Origin: Nodosilinea sp. LEGE 06152
Lineage (GTDB): Bacteria > Cyanobacteriota > Cyanobacteriia > Phormidesmidales > Phormidesmidaceae
Assembly: GCF_015207525.1 (NCBI RefSeq)
Contig: NZ_JADEWR010000011.1
Location: 1 to 64,000 of the forward strand
Direction: 5' to 3'
Length of the DNA: 64,000 nt
The notes under the pieces are model-generated. The model did not search any database. It worked only from the letters and a program-made list of their open reading frames with translations, and was not told the DNA's origin. Shown here piece after piece: positions 42,798 to 51,239 of this stretch (positions are counted from its first letter, which is position 1; every line of letters begins with the position of its first letter). Made by a program: the position numbers and the translations under genes.

Positions 42798-44996
42798 ATG
42801 CCGAAGCAGATTGTTATTGCTGAGCAAAACCGAATCGCTGCGGTTTTTTCTGAAGATCAGATCCAAGAGCTGATCGTGGCTACGGGTAGCCACCAGGTTA
42901 GCGACATTTATTTGGGAACGGTAGAAAACGTGCTGCCCGGCATTGATGCCGCCTTCGTCAACATCGGCGACAGCGAGCGCAACGGCTTCATGCACGTGAC
43001 CGACCTTGGCCCCCTAAAGCTCAAGCGCAGCGCTGGTTCTATTACTGAGCTTGTGGTGCCCCAGCAGAAAGTGCTGGTGCAGATCATGAAAGAGCCCACT
43101 GGCAACAAGGGGCCTCGCCTGACGGGCAACATCAGTCTGCCGGGGCGCTACCTGGTCTTGATGCCCTCCGGGCGTGGGGTTAACCTGTCCCGCCGCATTC
43201 GCAGCGAGAGCGAGCGCAACCGGCTGCGGGCTCTGGCCATTCTAGTTAAGCCCGCCGGTATGGGGCTGCTGGTGCGCACCGAGGCCGAAGGCATCAGCGA
43301 AAATGCCATCATTGAAGACTTAGAAACTCTGCAAAAGCAGTGGGAAAGCATTCAGCAGCAGGCGCTAGCCACTCGCCCCCCCGCTCTGCTCAACCGCGAT
43401 GACGACTTCATTCAGCGGGTGCTGCGCGACGCCTACAACGCAGACGTTAACCGCATCGTCACCGACTCTAGCACCGGCATGAAGCGGGTGAAGCAGCACC
43501 TCGCCAACTGGAGCGATGGCCAGGTACCCACTGGGGTACTGATTGACCACCACCGCGAGCGCATCCCTATTCTGGAATATTTCCGGGTTAATGCCGCCAT
43601 TCGCGAGGCCCTCAAGCCTAGGGTAGACCTGCCCTCTGGTGGCTACATTATCATCGAGCGCACCGAGGCACTGACGGTCATCGACGTTAACTCTGGCTCC
43701 TTTACGCGCTCGGCCACCGCCCGCGAAACGGTGCTGTGGACCAACTGCGAAGCCGCTACCGAAATTGCTCGGCAGCTGCGCCTGCGCAACATTGCCGGGG
43801 TCATTGTGGTCGACTTCATCGACATGGACTCGCGGCGCGACAAGCTACAGGTGTTGGAGCACTTCACCAAAGCGCTGCGCTCTGATAAGGCCCGGCCTCA
43901 AATTTCGCAGCTGTCTGAGCTAGGGCTGGTCGAACTGACTCGCAAACGCCAGGGCCAAAATATTTATGAGTTGTTTGGTCGCCCCTGCCCTACCTGCGGC
44001 GGGCTAGGCCATCTAGTTCACCTGCCTGGCGAGGCTCTGGCCGACAGTGGGCAAGATATACCGCGCGCGCCAATTTCTGGCGGCGGGGTTGCGCCTCCGC
44101 TGGCACCACCCCTGGGAGATACAGACATAGACGGTCGCCCCGATCTGCAGGAGCTCGATCTAGTCAACCACCCCAGCTACCAAGATCGCTCAGGGCGAGG
44201 CAACAACCGCCGCCGTCGCCGTCGGGATCCCCTACCCACCACTCGCAGCAACGGTAGAGATGTACCTGTGGTGAAAGAGGCGGGGCCACCAGTGCCTAGC
44301 CTCGACGTGAAGGAGCCCGCCGAGTCGGTGGCACCGGTAATTATCAGTAAGACTGAGGATGATAAAGTACCGACCCGTGGCCGAGGGCGAACCGGGGGCC
44401 GAAGCGATGTACAAAGCGATCCATCCCGGAATCGTAAACCCGCTACCTCACCCCAGGTGGTGACCGTAGAAATGACTCCCGATGAGCAGCGCATCTACGC
44501 CATGATGGGAATTTCGCCGATGGTGCTATCAACTCAGGAGGTGGCCGATCCTCGCAATGTTGTGGTGTCTGTGGTGCTGCCGGGCCAGGCACCTCCGGAG
44601 GTGGTTTCGTTACCCGAAGAAACTTGGGCGGAGGCTTCGACAGCGGCTCCGGCAGCCCCGGCAGAGGTGCCGACACTAGCGATCGCCGATCCCGAAGCAT
44701 CGGCTAAGCCATCTCCCAGTCGCACAGTGCGCACTCGGGCCGCCCGTGCCAAAGCTCAGGAAGCCGAAAGTTTACTCGACGGTTCACCCGACAGTGGTAA
44801 TGCACCGCCAGAAACTGCACCGACAGACGCGATCGCCGGTATTCCCGAGCCGGCCATTGAAACCCTAGCCATTGCCGAACCCAGCCCTGTCGAAGCGGCA
44901 CCTGAGCCAGAGGGCGAAGCCACCAGCAACGTGCGCCGCCGCCGCCGCCGTCGGTCTTCCGCTGCCGATGGTAGCGATGACGGTAGCGACGAGTAA
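42798..44996 (+). CDS. rne: Ribonuclease E (732 aa)
   Basis: Endoribonuclease for mRNA decay and rRNA/tRNA processing. The S1 domain includes SDIYLGTVENVLPGIDAAFVNIGDSERNGFMHVTDLGP; the 5'-sensor is RDDDFIQRVLRDAYNADVN-like; the catalytic Asp residues are in VIDVNSGSFT and VVDFIDMDSRRD; the Zn-link motif is RPCPTCGGLGH. The non-catalytic tail is Pro/Glu/Ala-rich and ends RRRRRRRRSSAADGSDDGSDE, containing the RRRRRRSSA nonapeptide known in cyanobacteria to bind PNPase. It has a long leader and precedes rnhB by 18 bases. Confidence 0.96.
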   Translation: MPKQIVIAEQNRIAAVFSEDQIQELIVATGSHQVSDIYLGTVENVLPGIDAAFVNIGDSERNGFMHVTDLGPLKLKRSAGSITELVVPQQKVLVQIMKEPTGNKGPRLTGNISLPGRYLVLMPSGRGVNLSRRIRSESERNRLRALAILVKPAGMGLLVRTEAEGISENAIIEDLETLQKQWESIQQQALATRPPALLNRDDDFIQRVLRDAYNADVNRIVTDSSTGMKRVKQHLANWSDGQVPTGVLIDHHRERIPILEYFRVNAAIREALKPRVDLPSGGYIIIERTEALTVIDVNSGSFTRSATARETVLWTNCEAATEIARQLRLRNIAGVIVVDFIDMDSRRDKLQVLEHFTKALRSDKARPQISQLSELGLVELTRKRQGQNIYELFGRPCPTCGGLGHLVHLPGEALADSGQDIPRAPISGGGVAPPLAPPLGDTDIDGRPDLQELDLVNHPSYQDRSGRGNNRRRRRRDPLPTTRSNGRDVPVVKEAGPPVPSLDVKEPAESVAPVIISKTEDDKVPTRGRGRTGGRSDVQSDPSRNRKPATSPQVVTVEMTPDEQRIYAMMGISPMVLSTQEVADPRNVVVSVVLPGQAPPEVVSLPEETWAEASTAAPAAPAEVPTLAIADPEASAKPSPSRTVRTRAARAKAQEAESLLDGSPDSGNAPPETAPTDAIAGIPEPAIETLAIAEPSPVEAAPEPEGEATSNVRRRRRRRSSAADGSDDGSDE

Positions 44997-45014
44997 ACCC
45001 AAGGGTAATGGCCT

Positions 45015-45602
45015 ATGGAGCCTAACCATGACTCGGCGACTAAAGTGGCCGGGGTAGACGAGGTGGGCCGGGGGTGCCTGTTTGGCCCCGTGGTGGCAGC
45101 AGTGGTAGTGCTGTTACCCGATGCCTGTGAACAGCTTCAGTCGCTGGGGGTGACCGACAGCAAGCGGCTCAACCCATCCCAGCGCGAGAGTTTGATCGTA
45201 CCAATTAAAACTCTGGCTACAGACTATGCCCTGGGGCTAGCCACCGTCTACGACATTGAGCGATTGAATATTCTCTATGCCAGTCTCCTGGCAATGCGCC
45301 GGGCGCTGCGTCGCCTGAGCGTGCTCCCCGACCTCTGCTTAGTAGACGGTAACCAGCCCATACCCAACCTCGGCCTACCTCAGCAAACCGTAGTGCAGGG
45401 CGATCGCCTGCATACAGAAATCGCCGCCGCCAGCATTTTGGCTAAGGTCTGGCGCGATCGCTTGCTCGTGCGTCTCGATCGCCGCTACCCCGGCTATCAT
45501 CTGGCTCGCAACAAGGGCTACGGTAGCGCCGCCCATCGACTGGCCCTGCAAACCCTGGGACCAACTCCCCAGCACCGAAGATCTTTTAAGGGCTGTGGCT
45601 AG
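45015..45602 (+). CDS. rnhB: Ribonuclease HII (195 aa)
   Basis: Cuts RNA in RNA-DNA hybrids and removes misincorporated ribonucleotides. The active-site carboxylates are in GVDEVGRGCLFGPVVAAVVVL, followed by VTDSKRLNPSQR and LVDGNQPIP, and KVWRDRLLVRLDRRYPGYHLARNKGYGSAAH. The C-terminus is normal. It lies 18 bases after rne; the rne-rnhB pair is usual in cyanobacteria. It overlaps the convergent gene at 45599 by 4 bases at the stop. Confidence 0.95.
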   Translation: MEPNHDSATKVAGVDEVGRGCLFGPVVAAVVVLLPDACEQLQSLGVTDSKRLNPSQRESLIVPIKTLATDYALGLATVYDIERLNILYASLLAMRRALRRLSVLPDLCLVDGNQPIPNLGLPQQTVVQGDRLHTEIAAASILAKVWRDRLLVRLDRRYPGYHLARNKGYGSAAHRLALQTLGPTPQHRRSFKGCG

Positions 45603-46357
45603 CGCAGCCCTGGGGCGGCTAAGGCAACCTGCTCGGCAAAGGTACTGGCCCGATCAAACCCTTCAATGGCAATGCGAACGTAGGCCGAAAGCCACCGAAA
45701 GCGGTTGGCCGTCTCCAGAGGGATCGGCACCTTGCTAAATAAAATTACCGCAAATAGCTCTCCAGCCGGGGTTAGCCCCCCAAAGCCCAGCACCGACTGC
45801 ACCCCATAGGGTTTGACAAACTGCTTCTGGGCCGGAATGTAGGGGCTGTCTAACGCCGCAGGCACATAGAACACGTTGAAAGACCTGTGGGGTGTGTCAG
45901 TAATCAGGGTAGGTACGGTTTCGATTACCTTGCTCACCTCTAGACCAAACTGCTGAATCAGCTGCAAAATCATCGGTGCCCGGTGCACAAAGTCTTGATC
46001 GAGCAGCGGAATGCCCTGATGGCCGGTAGAACCCTGGCGGTGGTTCCACTGGGGCTCGTCGCCAGCGGTAGCCAGTAGCGTCAGGCACTTGGTGGCCGAA
46101 GGCACGTACTGACCCTGCAAAACCCCCCGAGCCGACTCCTGCACCGCTGCAGGTAAAAAACCAAAGGGGTGGGTTACAAAGAACCGGATGAGGGCACAGG
46201 CAGGCTTGCCGGTGCGAGGATCGACAAAGTTCTCATACAGGTAGCGCACCACCCGGTCAGCAGTTTCTTCCATACTCTGCGATCGCTCATCCATGTTGCG
46301 CAACGTGACCGCACATTGGCACATATCGGCCTTAGAAAATTGCTCTAAGTTATACAT
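45599..46357 (-). CDS. Cyanobacterial conserved protein, probable sensory-type domain (252 aa)
   Basis: It starts MYNLEQFSKADMCQCAVTLRNM, then MEETADRVVRYLYENFVDPRTGKPACALIRFFVTHPFG, and later SVLGFGGLTPAGELFAVILFSKVPIPLETANRFRWLSAYVRIAIEGF. I recall a similar N-terminal region in cyanobacterial signal-transduction proteins, where it precedes kinase or cyclase domains; here it stands alone with no output domain. It may bind a ligand or partner. It overlaps rnhB tail-to-tail by 4 bases. Function unknown. Confidence 0.7.
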   Translation of the reverse strand: MYNLEQFSKADMCQCAVTLRNMDERSQSMEETADRVVRYLYENFVDPRTGKPACALIRFFVTHPFGFLPAAVQESARGVLQGQYVPSATKCLTLLATAGDEPQWNHRQGSTGHQGIPLLDQDFVHRAPMILQLIQQFGLEVSKVIETVPTLITDTPHRSFNVFYVPAALDSPYIPAQKQFVKPYGVQSVLGFGGLTPAGELFAVILFSKVPIPLETANRFRWLSAYVRIAIEGFDRASTFAEQVALAAPGLR

Positions 46358-47400
46358 TGCTTACCCCATGATGGAACCAGTCTATGGGCCAATCATGGAG
46401 TGGGTATCAAAGTATTGGTGTTCATAAAAAACACTTTTATTGAATTAGCAATAACCCCAAGGCATCTTAGCTGAGGCTTTACAGTATAAAGCTTTCAACA
46501 TATTTTCTGAGGCTTTCCGGATTTTTGATCGTAGGTTTTACTGGGGTTTTGCAAACGTTAAAAGTCCTTCTTAAAGGACTAAAGAGTCAGCCAAATTGGC
46601 TTGAGCAGAAATTGAGTAACGTAGGAGAATTTCTCCAAACGCCCAGGATCAGAGAATTTGCCTAACCTAAAAGAATTTCTTAACCAGAAACGTATTGCTG
46701 AAGGTACTGTTCGTGCCAGGGAAGACTATTAGCAGTGGTGGCCAGAAGTGCTGTGGCGATCGAGTTATAGCGGTGGCCAGTTCGCCTAGGACATCGGTAA
46801 CCGCCAGTGGCGAAAACTCGGGCGGCAAACTGGCGTATAGCCATCGCTCCAGAAGCTCCAGAATATTCTAATCGTCCTGGCGATGGCTATAAGTCAAGGC
46901 AAGGTAAGCCTCCTACCCGTGTAGCCAAGATGTCCACCCTACAAATTTTTACAGTTATACAGATGTACTTACCTGGGGGTGAGGGTTAGGTGCTCTCCTC
47001 AACGGTTTTTCTAAAAGGGATGGCAGCGGTGCTCAGTTTGACCACCGACAAGTTCGAAGGGAACGCCAGTGGTTGTCAGGCACAGCACCAGCCACGCCCA
47101 GGAGAGGAGTTTGGCCATTCACCTTTCGTTACACTTTAGATGCGGGGTTAGGAGCATGCTGAACTTTAACCGCAACCGTCGTAAGTTGAACCCCAGGGAA
47201 TGCAGACGCTAGCACCAGCGTTGGCCCGGCAAAGTAATTATGCCCGGCGACCGGACTACCGCTGGTATACGGATACTGTGCCCTCTGGCTCTGCAAGCCA
47301 GCAGATTAGCGAAACGCGTAAATTTCACGATTGCTAGCTCAGCAATATCAAAAATAGGTTTCCATAGCCCTCAGTTGTTTGCTATGCTAAAAAGCCGAAC
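46358..47400. other. Gene-poor region left of tRNA-Leu
   Basis: About 1 kb with no convincing gene. It includes a 12-base inverted repeat TATAGCCATCGC/GCGATGGCTATA (46836-46891) whose arm recurs near 48998. A degenerate reading frame near 46660-46740 looks like scraps of a former coding region but cannot be assigned. The base composition is more A/T-rich than in neighbouring genes. Confidence 0.4.
46836..46891. repeat. Inverted-repeat element sharing an arm with 48994-49010
   Basis: TATAGCCATCGC (46836-46847) and GCGATGGCTATA (46880-46891) form perfect 12-base arms around 32 bases. The sequence CTGGCGTATAGCCATCGC reappears as CTGGTGTATAGCCATCGC near 48992 on the other side of tRNA-Leu and the membrane gene. 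It may be an old element end. Confidence 0.45.
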
Positions 47401-47482
47401 GCGGATGTGGCGGAATTGGTAGACGCGCTAGATTTAGGTTCTAGTGTCTTCGGACGTGAAGGTTCAAGTCCTTTCATCCGCA
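47401..47482 (+). tRNA. tRNA-Leu, anticodon UAG
   Basis: The acceptor arms GCGGATG (47401-47407) and CATCCGC (47475-47481) pair perfectly, with discriminator A at 47482. The D region is GCGGAATTGGTAGACGC, the anticodon stem CTAGA/TCTAG encloses TTTAGGT with the anticodon TAG at 47435-47437, the long variable arm GTGTCTTCGGACGTG is typical of leucine tRNA, and the T arm is GGTTCAAGTCC. CCA is not encoded. Confidence 0.93.
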
Positions 47483-47490
47483 TAAAATAT

Positions 47491-47526
47491 CAATCGCTAG
47501 GGTCAGAGCACTGACCTTAGCGATTG
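47491..47526 (+). terminator. Terminator-like hairpin after tRNA-Leu
   Basis: Arms of 16 bases, CAATCGCTAGGGTCAG and CTGACCTTAGCGATTG, pair with one G-T wobble; the loop is AGCA. It starts 8 bases after the tRNA end. No long T-run follows, so it may be a tRNA 3' processing or termination structure. Confidence 0.6.
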
Positions 47527-47586
47527 GATTATGAATTTGTCGTAGGCGGCATTCGACTCCCATCGCCCTAATGTAAGCCAAGATTT

Positions 47587-47618
47587 TTTGAGGGGCGATC
47601 GCGCGATCGCCCCTCAAA
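47587..47618. repeat. Perfect 32-base palindrome with two HIP1 octamers
   Basis: TTTGAGGGGCGATCGC followed at once by GCGATCGCCCCTCAAA: two HIP1 octamers back to back with G/C-rich flanks. It lies in the gap between tRNA-Leu and the convergent membrane-protein gene, with a T-run just left of it. Confidence 0.7.
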
Positions 47619-47706
47619 CTTAATGTGGACAAGTAGTCATCTGTAGCATGTCTCCTCGGTGACCTTCTGGATCTCCAACTGAACACGGCTAGAAAATGAT
47701 TTAATC

Positions 47707-48423
47707 CTATGCGTCGCGCTCGGTAGCAACGACAGACTTAAACTCCAGCGAGTTGTACAGCGCAAAAGGAATCCAGGCAAAGGACAGCAGGAACTCGCCA
47801 ATTTCGTCAAGTACAAAAGTATTTGGCAAACCCATGACCCGTGGCACTGTCATAAACAGTAAAGACAGCAGTACTAACCACATTGTATTAAGGGGAAACA
47901 TGGGTATTCCCCACCGCGAGTAGAACCGCTGTAGCCGTTCACTCAGTTGATTGGTAATAGGAATTAGAAAACAAAAAAGACTTATGAATGCAACACCTGC
48001 TAAGCGCACGTGCTGGTGAATGCCGTCAATATTGTGAATATTGAACTCATCTTGGACATTTACAGTGCTTAGCGACTCAGGCGTCACAATGCCAAATAAA
48101 CGCTGACCCCAGCTGATTTCTTCTCCTCCGACCAGGAACATCAAAACTGCAAAAAACAGACACCAAAACCGCAGTGGTGCTAGTTTGTTTTTAAAGCCCA
48201 AGGCCAAAATACCTGCTGCCAAAAAATAAAAAATTGCGCTTAGACTCTCCAACACTCCGTCTTCGTAGAAGATAAAGCTCAGATCAGCGCTACCGTGACT
48301 GACAACGTAAATACTCAACAAGTTAGTGGCTAGTAGCGTCACCAAAAAGTTGAGCCAGATATCGTATTTTCGCCGACTGCTTTTCTGACGAGCCTTAGCT
48401 CGAGGCGAGTTGAAGACAGTCAT
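47707..48423 (-). CDS. Conserved membrane protein of unknown function (238 aa)
   Basis: About seven hydrophobic helices and a striking polar motif between them: GGEEISWGQRLFGIVTPESL...VNVQDEFNIHNIDG, where GEEISWGQR and the N-x-E-x-N-x-H-N segment look like functional residues facing one membrane side. I recognise this as an uncharacterised widespread membrane family but cannot name it. A Lys/Arg-rich N-terminus (RAKARQKSSRRKYDIW) supports a cytoplasmic start. It is a single gene flanked by gene-poor sequence, possibly horizontally acquired. Confidence 0.7.
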   Translation of the reverse strand: MTVFNSPRAKARQKSSRRKYDIWLNFLVTLLATNLLSIYVVSHGSADLSFIFYEDGVLESLSAIFYFLAAGILALGFKNKLAPLRFWCLFFAVLMFLVGGEEISWGQRLFGIVTPESLSTVNVQDEFNIHNIDGIHQHVRLAGVAFISLFCFLIPITNQLSERLQRFYSRWGIPMFPLNTMWLVLLSLLFMTVPRVMGLPNTFVLDEIGEFLLSFAWIPFALYNSLEFKSVVATERDA

Positions 48424-49276
48424 AGATCCTCCTTTAGTCAGTCCTAAAAAGGCATTGCTAGGGAGATATCGGGTAGGCGACCTATGGTGTAGCGTTGCTC
48501 AAGAAACAATGCTGTCACACAAACGTAGGCGAGCCTTAGCTGCATCCTGAAACCGTGGTTTAGACCAAACTTAAGTCTAGGAGTAGAGTTTTGCCGGCAG
48601 GAAAATTCTAGACTTCGAACTGAACTTGGCATAAACGCTTCAGTGCTGCAGGAGGCTGTCAGCCCTTGGCTCCAAGATGGCCTATTTAAAGAAAGGAGTG
48701 CAGCATCGAGCTAGCGGCTACCAACTTTTCATAACCCAATTATCAATCCTTCTTTACCTTCAATTAACTTTAATTTAACCTTATAAGAGAGGTAGTTTAT
48801 GAAGTTCTGATGAAGAAGCTGTCAGGAAAGGATTGGATACCGTGAAAATACTGAGAAATAACGCTTTTGCCTAAGCAAAAATACTGAACTTAAGCGCTGC
48901 TCTGGTGATTGTCAGGGCGAGTGGCATTACACAGATTTGGGCAGGTCACGGAGGACAGTTCAACGACCAACCGTAAAACTGAGGTCGCGAGCTGGTGTAT
49001 AGCCATCGCCAACAGACAGCTGCCAAGAATGCCCTACCCCTTGCGGTGACGGCTGTACGGGAGCAAGGTTTACGCCTCCAGTTCAAAGCCAGAGGTGTCA
49101 TTGTTAGTGCCAAAACCAAGAGCTGGAGCTTAAACCACCTTGGCAGGGAAAGGGGCGCATTGCGATTGGTCACCCGATGCCATCAAGGCTGGGTTATGGA
49201 ACACCCGGAGATAGGGCGAAATTGCAGCGATCGCCCGCTGTTGCCCGCAGTGGGGCGGGTTAAGGGCTGTCGCTAG
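48424..49276. other. Gene-poor region right of the membrane protein gene
   Basis: No convincing gene. It includes the second copy of the CTGGTGTATAGCCATCGC sequence near 48992. A 93-codon plus-strand frame (48995-49276) begins inside that repeat and has no family resemblance. The promoter of the membrane gene must lie in the left part. Confidence 0.4.
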
Positions 49277-49549
49277 TTAAGGGCCAGAGAAAATGGCTTC
49301 TTCTAAATCTTGGCGGCTGAGAGAATACTTGAACACCCGCTGAATGTCTTTTTCATCGGCCCCAGCGCTGATGTAGCGCACCACAATGCAGTCTGTTTCG
49401 AGCACAATTTCAGCTTCCCAGCGGGGACGTACTACGTGCCAACTGTGGAGTTCGTCGCTGTCTTGGGTGCAGCCCTGCTGGCGCAGCCAGACCTCAATGT
49501 CAGGCAGGGGGTGATTGTAGAGGGGTGTAGCTGCCGAAGGAAGGGCCAT
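49277..49549 (-). CDS. DUF3143 family protein (90 aa)
   Basis: A small cyanobacterial/plastid-lineage protein: MALPSAATPLYNHPLPDIEVWLRQQGC, then SWHVVRPRWEAEIVLETDCIVVRYI and the C-terminal FKYSLSRQDLEEAIFSGP, matching DUF3143. The frame extends to 49636, but the family starts at MALPSA (49549). The function is unknown. It is followed upstream by the J-domain protein gene on the same strand, and the pair is probably co-transcribed. Confidence 0.85.
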   Translation of the reverse strand: MALPSAATPLYNHPLPDIEVWLRQQGCTQDSDELHSWHVVRPRWEAEIVLETDCIVVRYISAGADEKDIQRVFKYSLSRQDLEEAIFSGP

Positions 49550-49595
49550 AGGACAAAGATAATAAGTGCAGACGGCGGAATGAGAAAACAGTAGA

Positions 49596-50225
49596 CTACA
49601 GCCATTTCGGTGACGAGGCGGCCGAGGGCTGTGCATAACCAGGATCGCTAGGAAGCGCAGGAACCGCCCTAGGGAGTGACTCTAAATTGCGGGGCTGGGA
49701 AGCGGAGGGCAATTCGGCCTCGGGAGAGTCCTGCTCAAGCGGTGTTTCTAGGGTTGGGCCGAAGTCCGGCTCCACAAGCTTAGCTGCATACTCGCCACGG
49801 GTGAGGCTAACGGTAATGACCAGAGCCAGGCAAGCTACAAAGGTGAGCCCCAAAATAAAAAGGGCAAAAATTTCGCCCGCCGAGAGGGGGCGATCGGTGG
49901 GGTCGAGATACATGTTGGCGGGCTCACGCCGCTGGGGGGTGGCCGGGGTTTGCCGCAGCGATTCTAGGGGCTGCATCACCGAAATGCGAGAGTAGCCCAC
50001 CTGCTGATCGTAGGCCCAGCGGCGATCGGGGCTGCTGAGAATGGCATAGGCATCGTTGAGCTGCTGAAATTTCTCGGTGGCTTCAGCGGCGGGTAGCTCA
50101 GTTGTATCGGGATGGTAGAGCTTGCTCAGGTCGCGAAAGGCGCGTCGAATCTGCTGGGGGCTAGCGGTTGGCTTGACCCCTAACTGGTCGTAGTGGGTTT
50201 TGGGCTTTGGGTTCAAATCAGGCAT
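49596..50225 (-). CDS. J-domain protein with one membrane helix (209 aa)
   Basis: An N-terminal J domain (residues 10-72: HYDQLGVKPTASPQQIRRAFRDLSKLYHPDTT with the essential HPD) is followed by a linker, then a transmembrane helix at about 115-140 (SAGEIFALFILGLTFVACLALVITVSL) and an acidic, Pro-rich C-terminal tail. It is likely an Hsp70 co-chaperone anchored to a membrane, delivering DnaK to a membrane or thylakoid site; partner unknown. It lies upstream of the DUF3143 gene with a 47-base gap, so the two form one unit. Confidence 0.88.
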   Translation of the reverse strand: MPDLNPKPKTHYDQLGVKPTASPQQIRRAFRDLSKLYHPDTTELPAAEATEKFQQLNDAYAILSSPDRRWAYDQQVGYSRISVMQPLESLRQTPATPQRREPANMYLDPTDRPLSAGEIFALFILGLTFVACLALVITVSLTRGEYAAKLVEPDFGPTLETPLEQDSPEAELPSASQPRNLESLPRAVPALPSDPGYAQPSAASSPKWL

Positions 50226-50273
50226 AGCATCCCACTGGCAGGGCGGTTGGCAAGGGGCAGGGGTTAAGATCCA

Positions 50274-51140
50274 TCACCCTGGGGCCAGTCCCCAATCGTC
50301 AGATGGTTGAGCTTCAAACGAGCGAGTCAAACGAATTTGCGCCAGGGTAAACACCACTGGAATGACCCGGCTGTAGTTGGTGGCTACAGCCCGCCAGCCC
50401 AGGTCAGCTAAAAACCAGCCCCATAGAGCCGGTCCTAACACCGAGAAAACGGCTCGGGTGGCTCCGTACCGGGCGGTGCTGGCGGCTACCCCCCGTGATG
50501 CCAGCCGTAGGGCAAACTGCTGGTGAATTTGAGCGATCACGGTACCGCCCCCTTTCATCATCGCCTGACGGGCAACTTCATAGCGAGCCAGTTGAAAAGC
50601 CATTTGTCGAGCAATTTGCTGAAGGAGCCAGGGCCGCAGCACGGCGCTGACGGCTACAGCACTGCTGCCCTTAGCCAGCAACCCCAGAGGATTTGCCTGC
50701 AGGGCAAGCGGTAAGGCCTCAAACTGAGCCGAACCCGTTAGGGACTGCTTTAGAGACTGTTGGAGGCGATCGCGCTCGACCTGAGGCAGTTTCTTCCAGT
50801 TGCTGCGCAGCAGGTGCAAAAAGACCTCTGCCTCTAGGTCATCAGTAGACCAGGCCTTAGCGTAGGGCAACTTGAGGTAATGACAAACCTGAACTAGCGC
50901 TTGACGGTAAGTCACTCGTTGGCTTCGGCCATTGATGACCGTCAGGCCGTCGGCGGCCAGAAACCGAAAGCGCTGCTCTAGACGGTCGAGCCACTGCTGT
51001 CGAGTCCCGCTCTGAACGATTAGTGGGTCGACATTTTGCAAATAATCTAGCGGATTAAAACGAGGCCGAAACAGCATGTCTGTCAGGGCCAAGAGTTCAT
51101 CGTCTGTCGCTAGCTCCAGGGCAGATCGCAGCTCATCCAC
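50274..51140 (-). CDS. YaaW-like protein (288 aa)
   Basis: A cyanobacterial YaaW/UPF0174-related protein: ELRSALELATDDELLALTDMLFRPRFNPLDYL (1-34), DRLEQRFRFLAADGLTVI, DLEAEVFLHLLRSNWKKLP and a hydrophobic C-terminal half with GPALWGWFLADLGWRAVATNYSRVIPVVFTLAQIRLTR, probably membrane-associated. The function is unknown; YaaW is only described as a stress-related family member. It is divergent from the renalase-like gene at 51240 with about 100 bases between. Confidence 0.75.
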   Translation of the reverse strand: MDELRSALELATDDELLALTDMLFRPRFNPLDYLQNVDPLIVQSGTRQQWLDRLEQRFRFLAADGLTVINGRSQRVTYRQALVQVCHYLKLPYAKAWSTDDLEAEVFLHLLRSNWKKLPQVERDRLQQSLKQSLTGSAQFEALPLALQANPLGLLAKGSSAVAVSAVLRPWLLQQIARQMAFQLARYEVARQAMMKGGGTVIAQIHQQFALRLASRGVAASTARYGATRAVFSVLGPALWGWFLADLGWRAVATNYSRVIPVVFTLAQIRLTRSFEAQPSDDWGLAPG

Positions 51141-51239
51141 TGGGCATCACCGTTCAAAAACTGTCTTACATTTTTACACAATTCCCCAAGATAGGATGTT
51201 GGGCAACGGCGACACGGCAAAATTTCAGGAGAAATTGCT

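Noticed and set aside
48995..49276. 93-codon plus-strand frame
   Set aside because: It begins inside a repeat shared with 46836 and shows no family similarity; probably debris.
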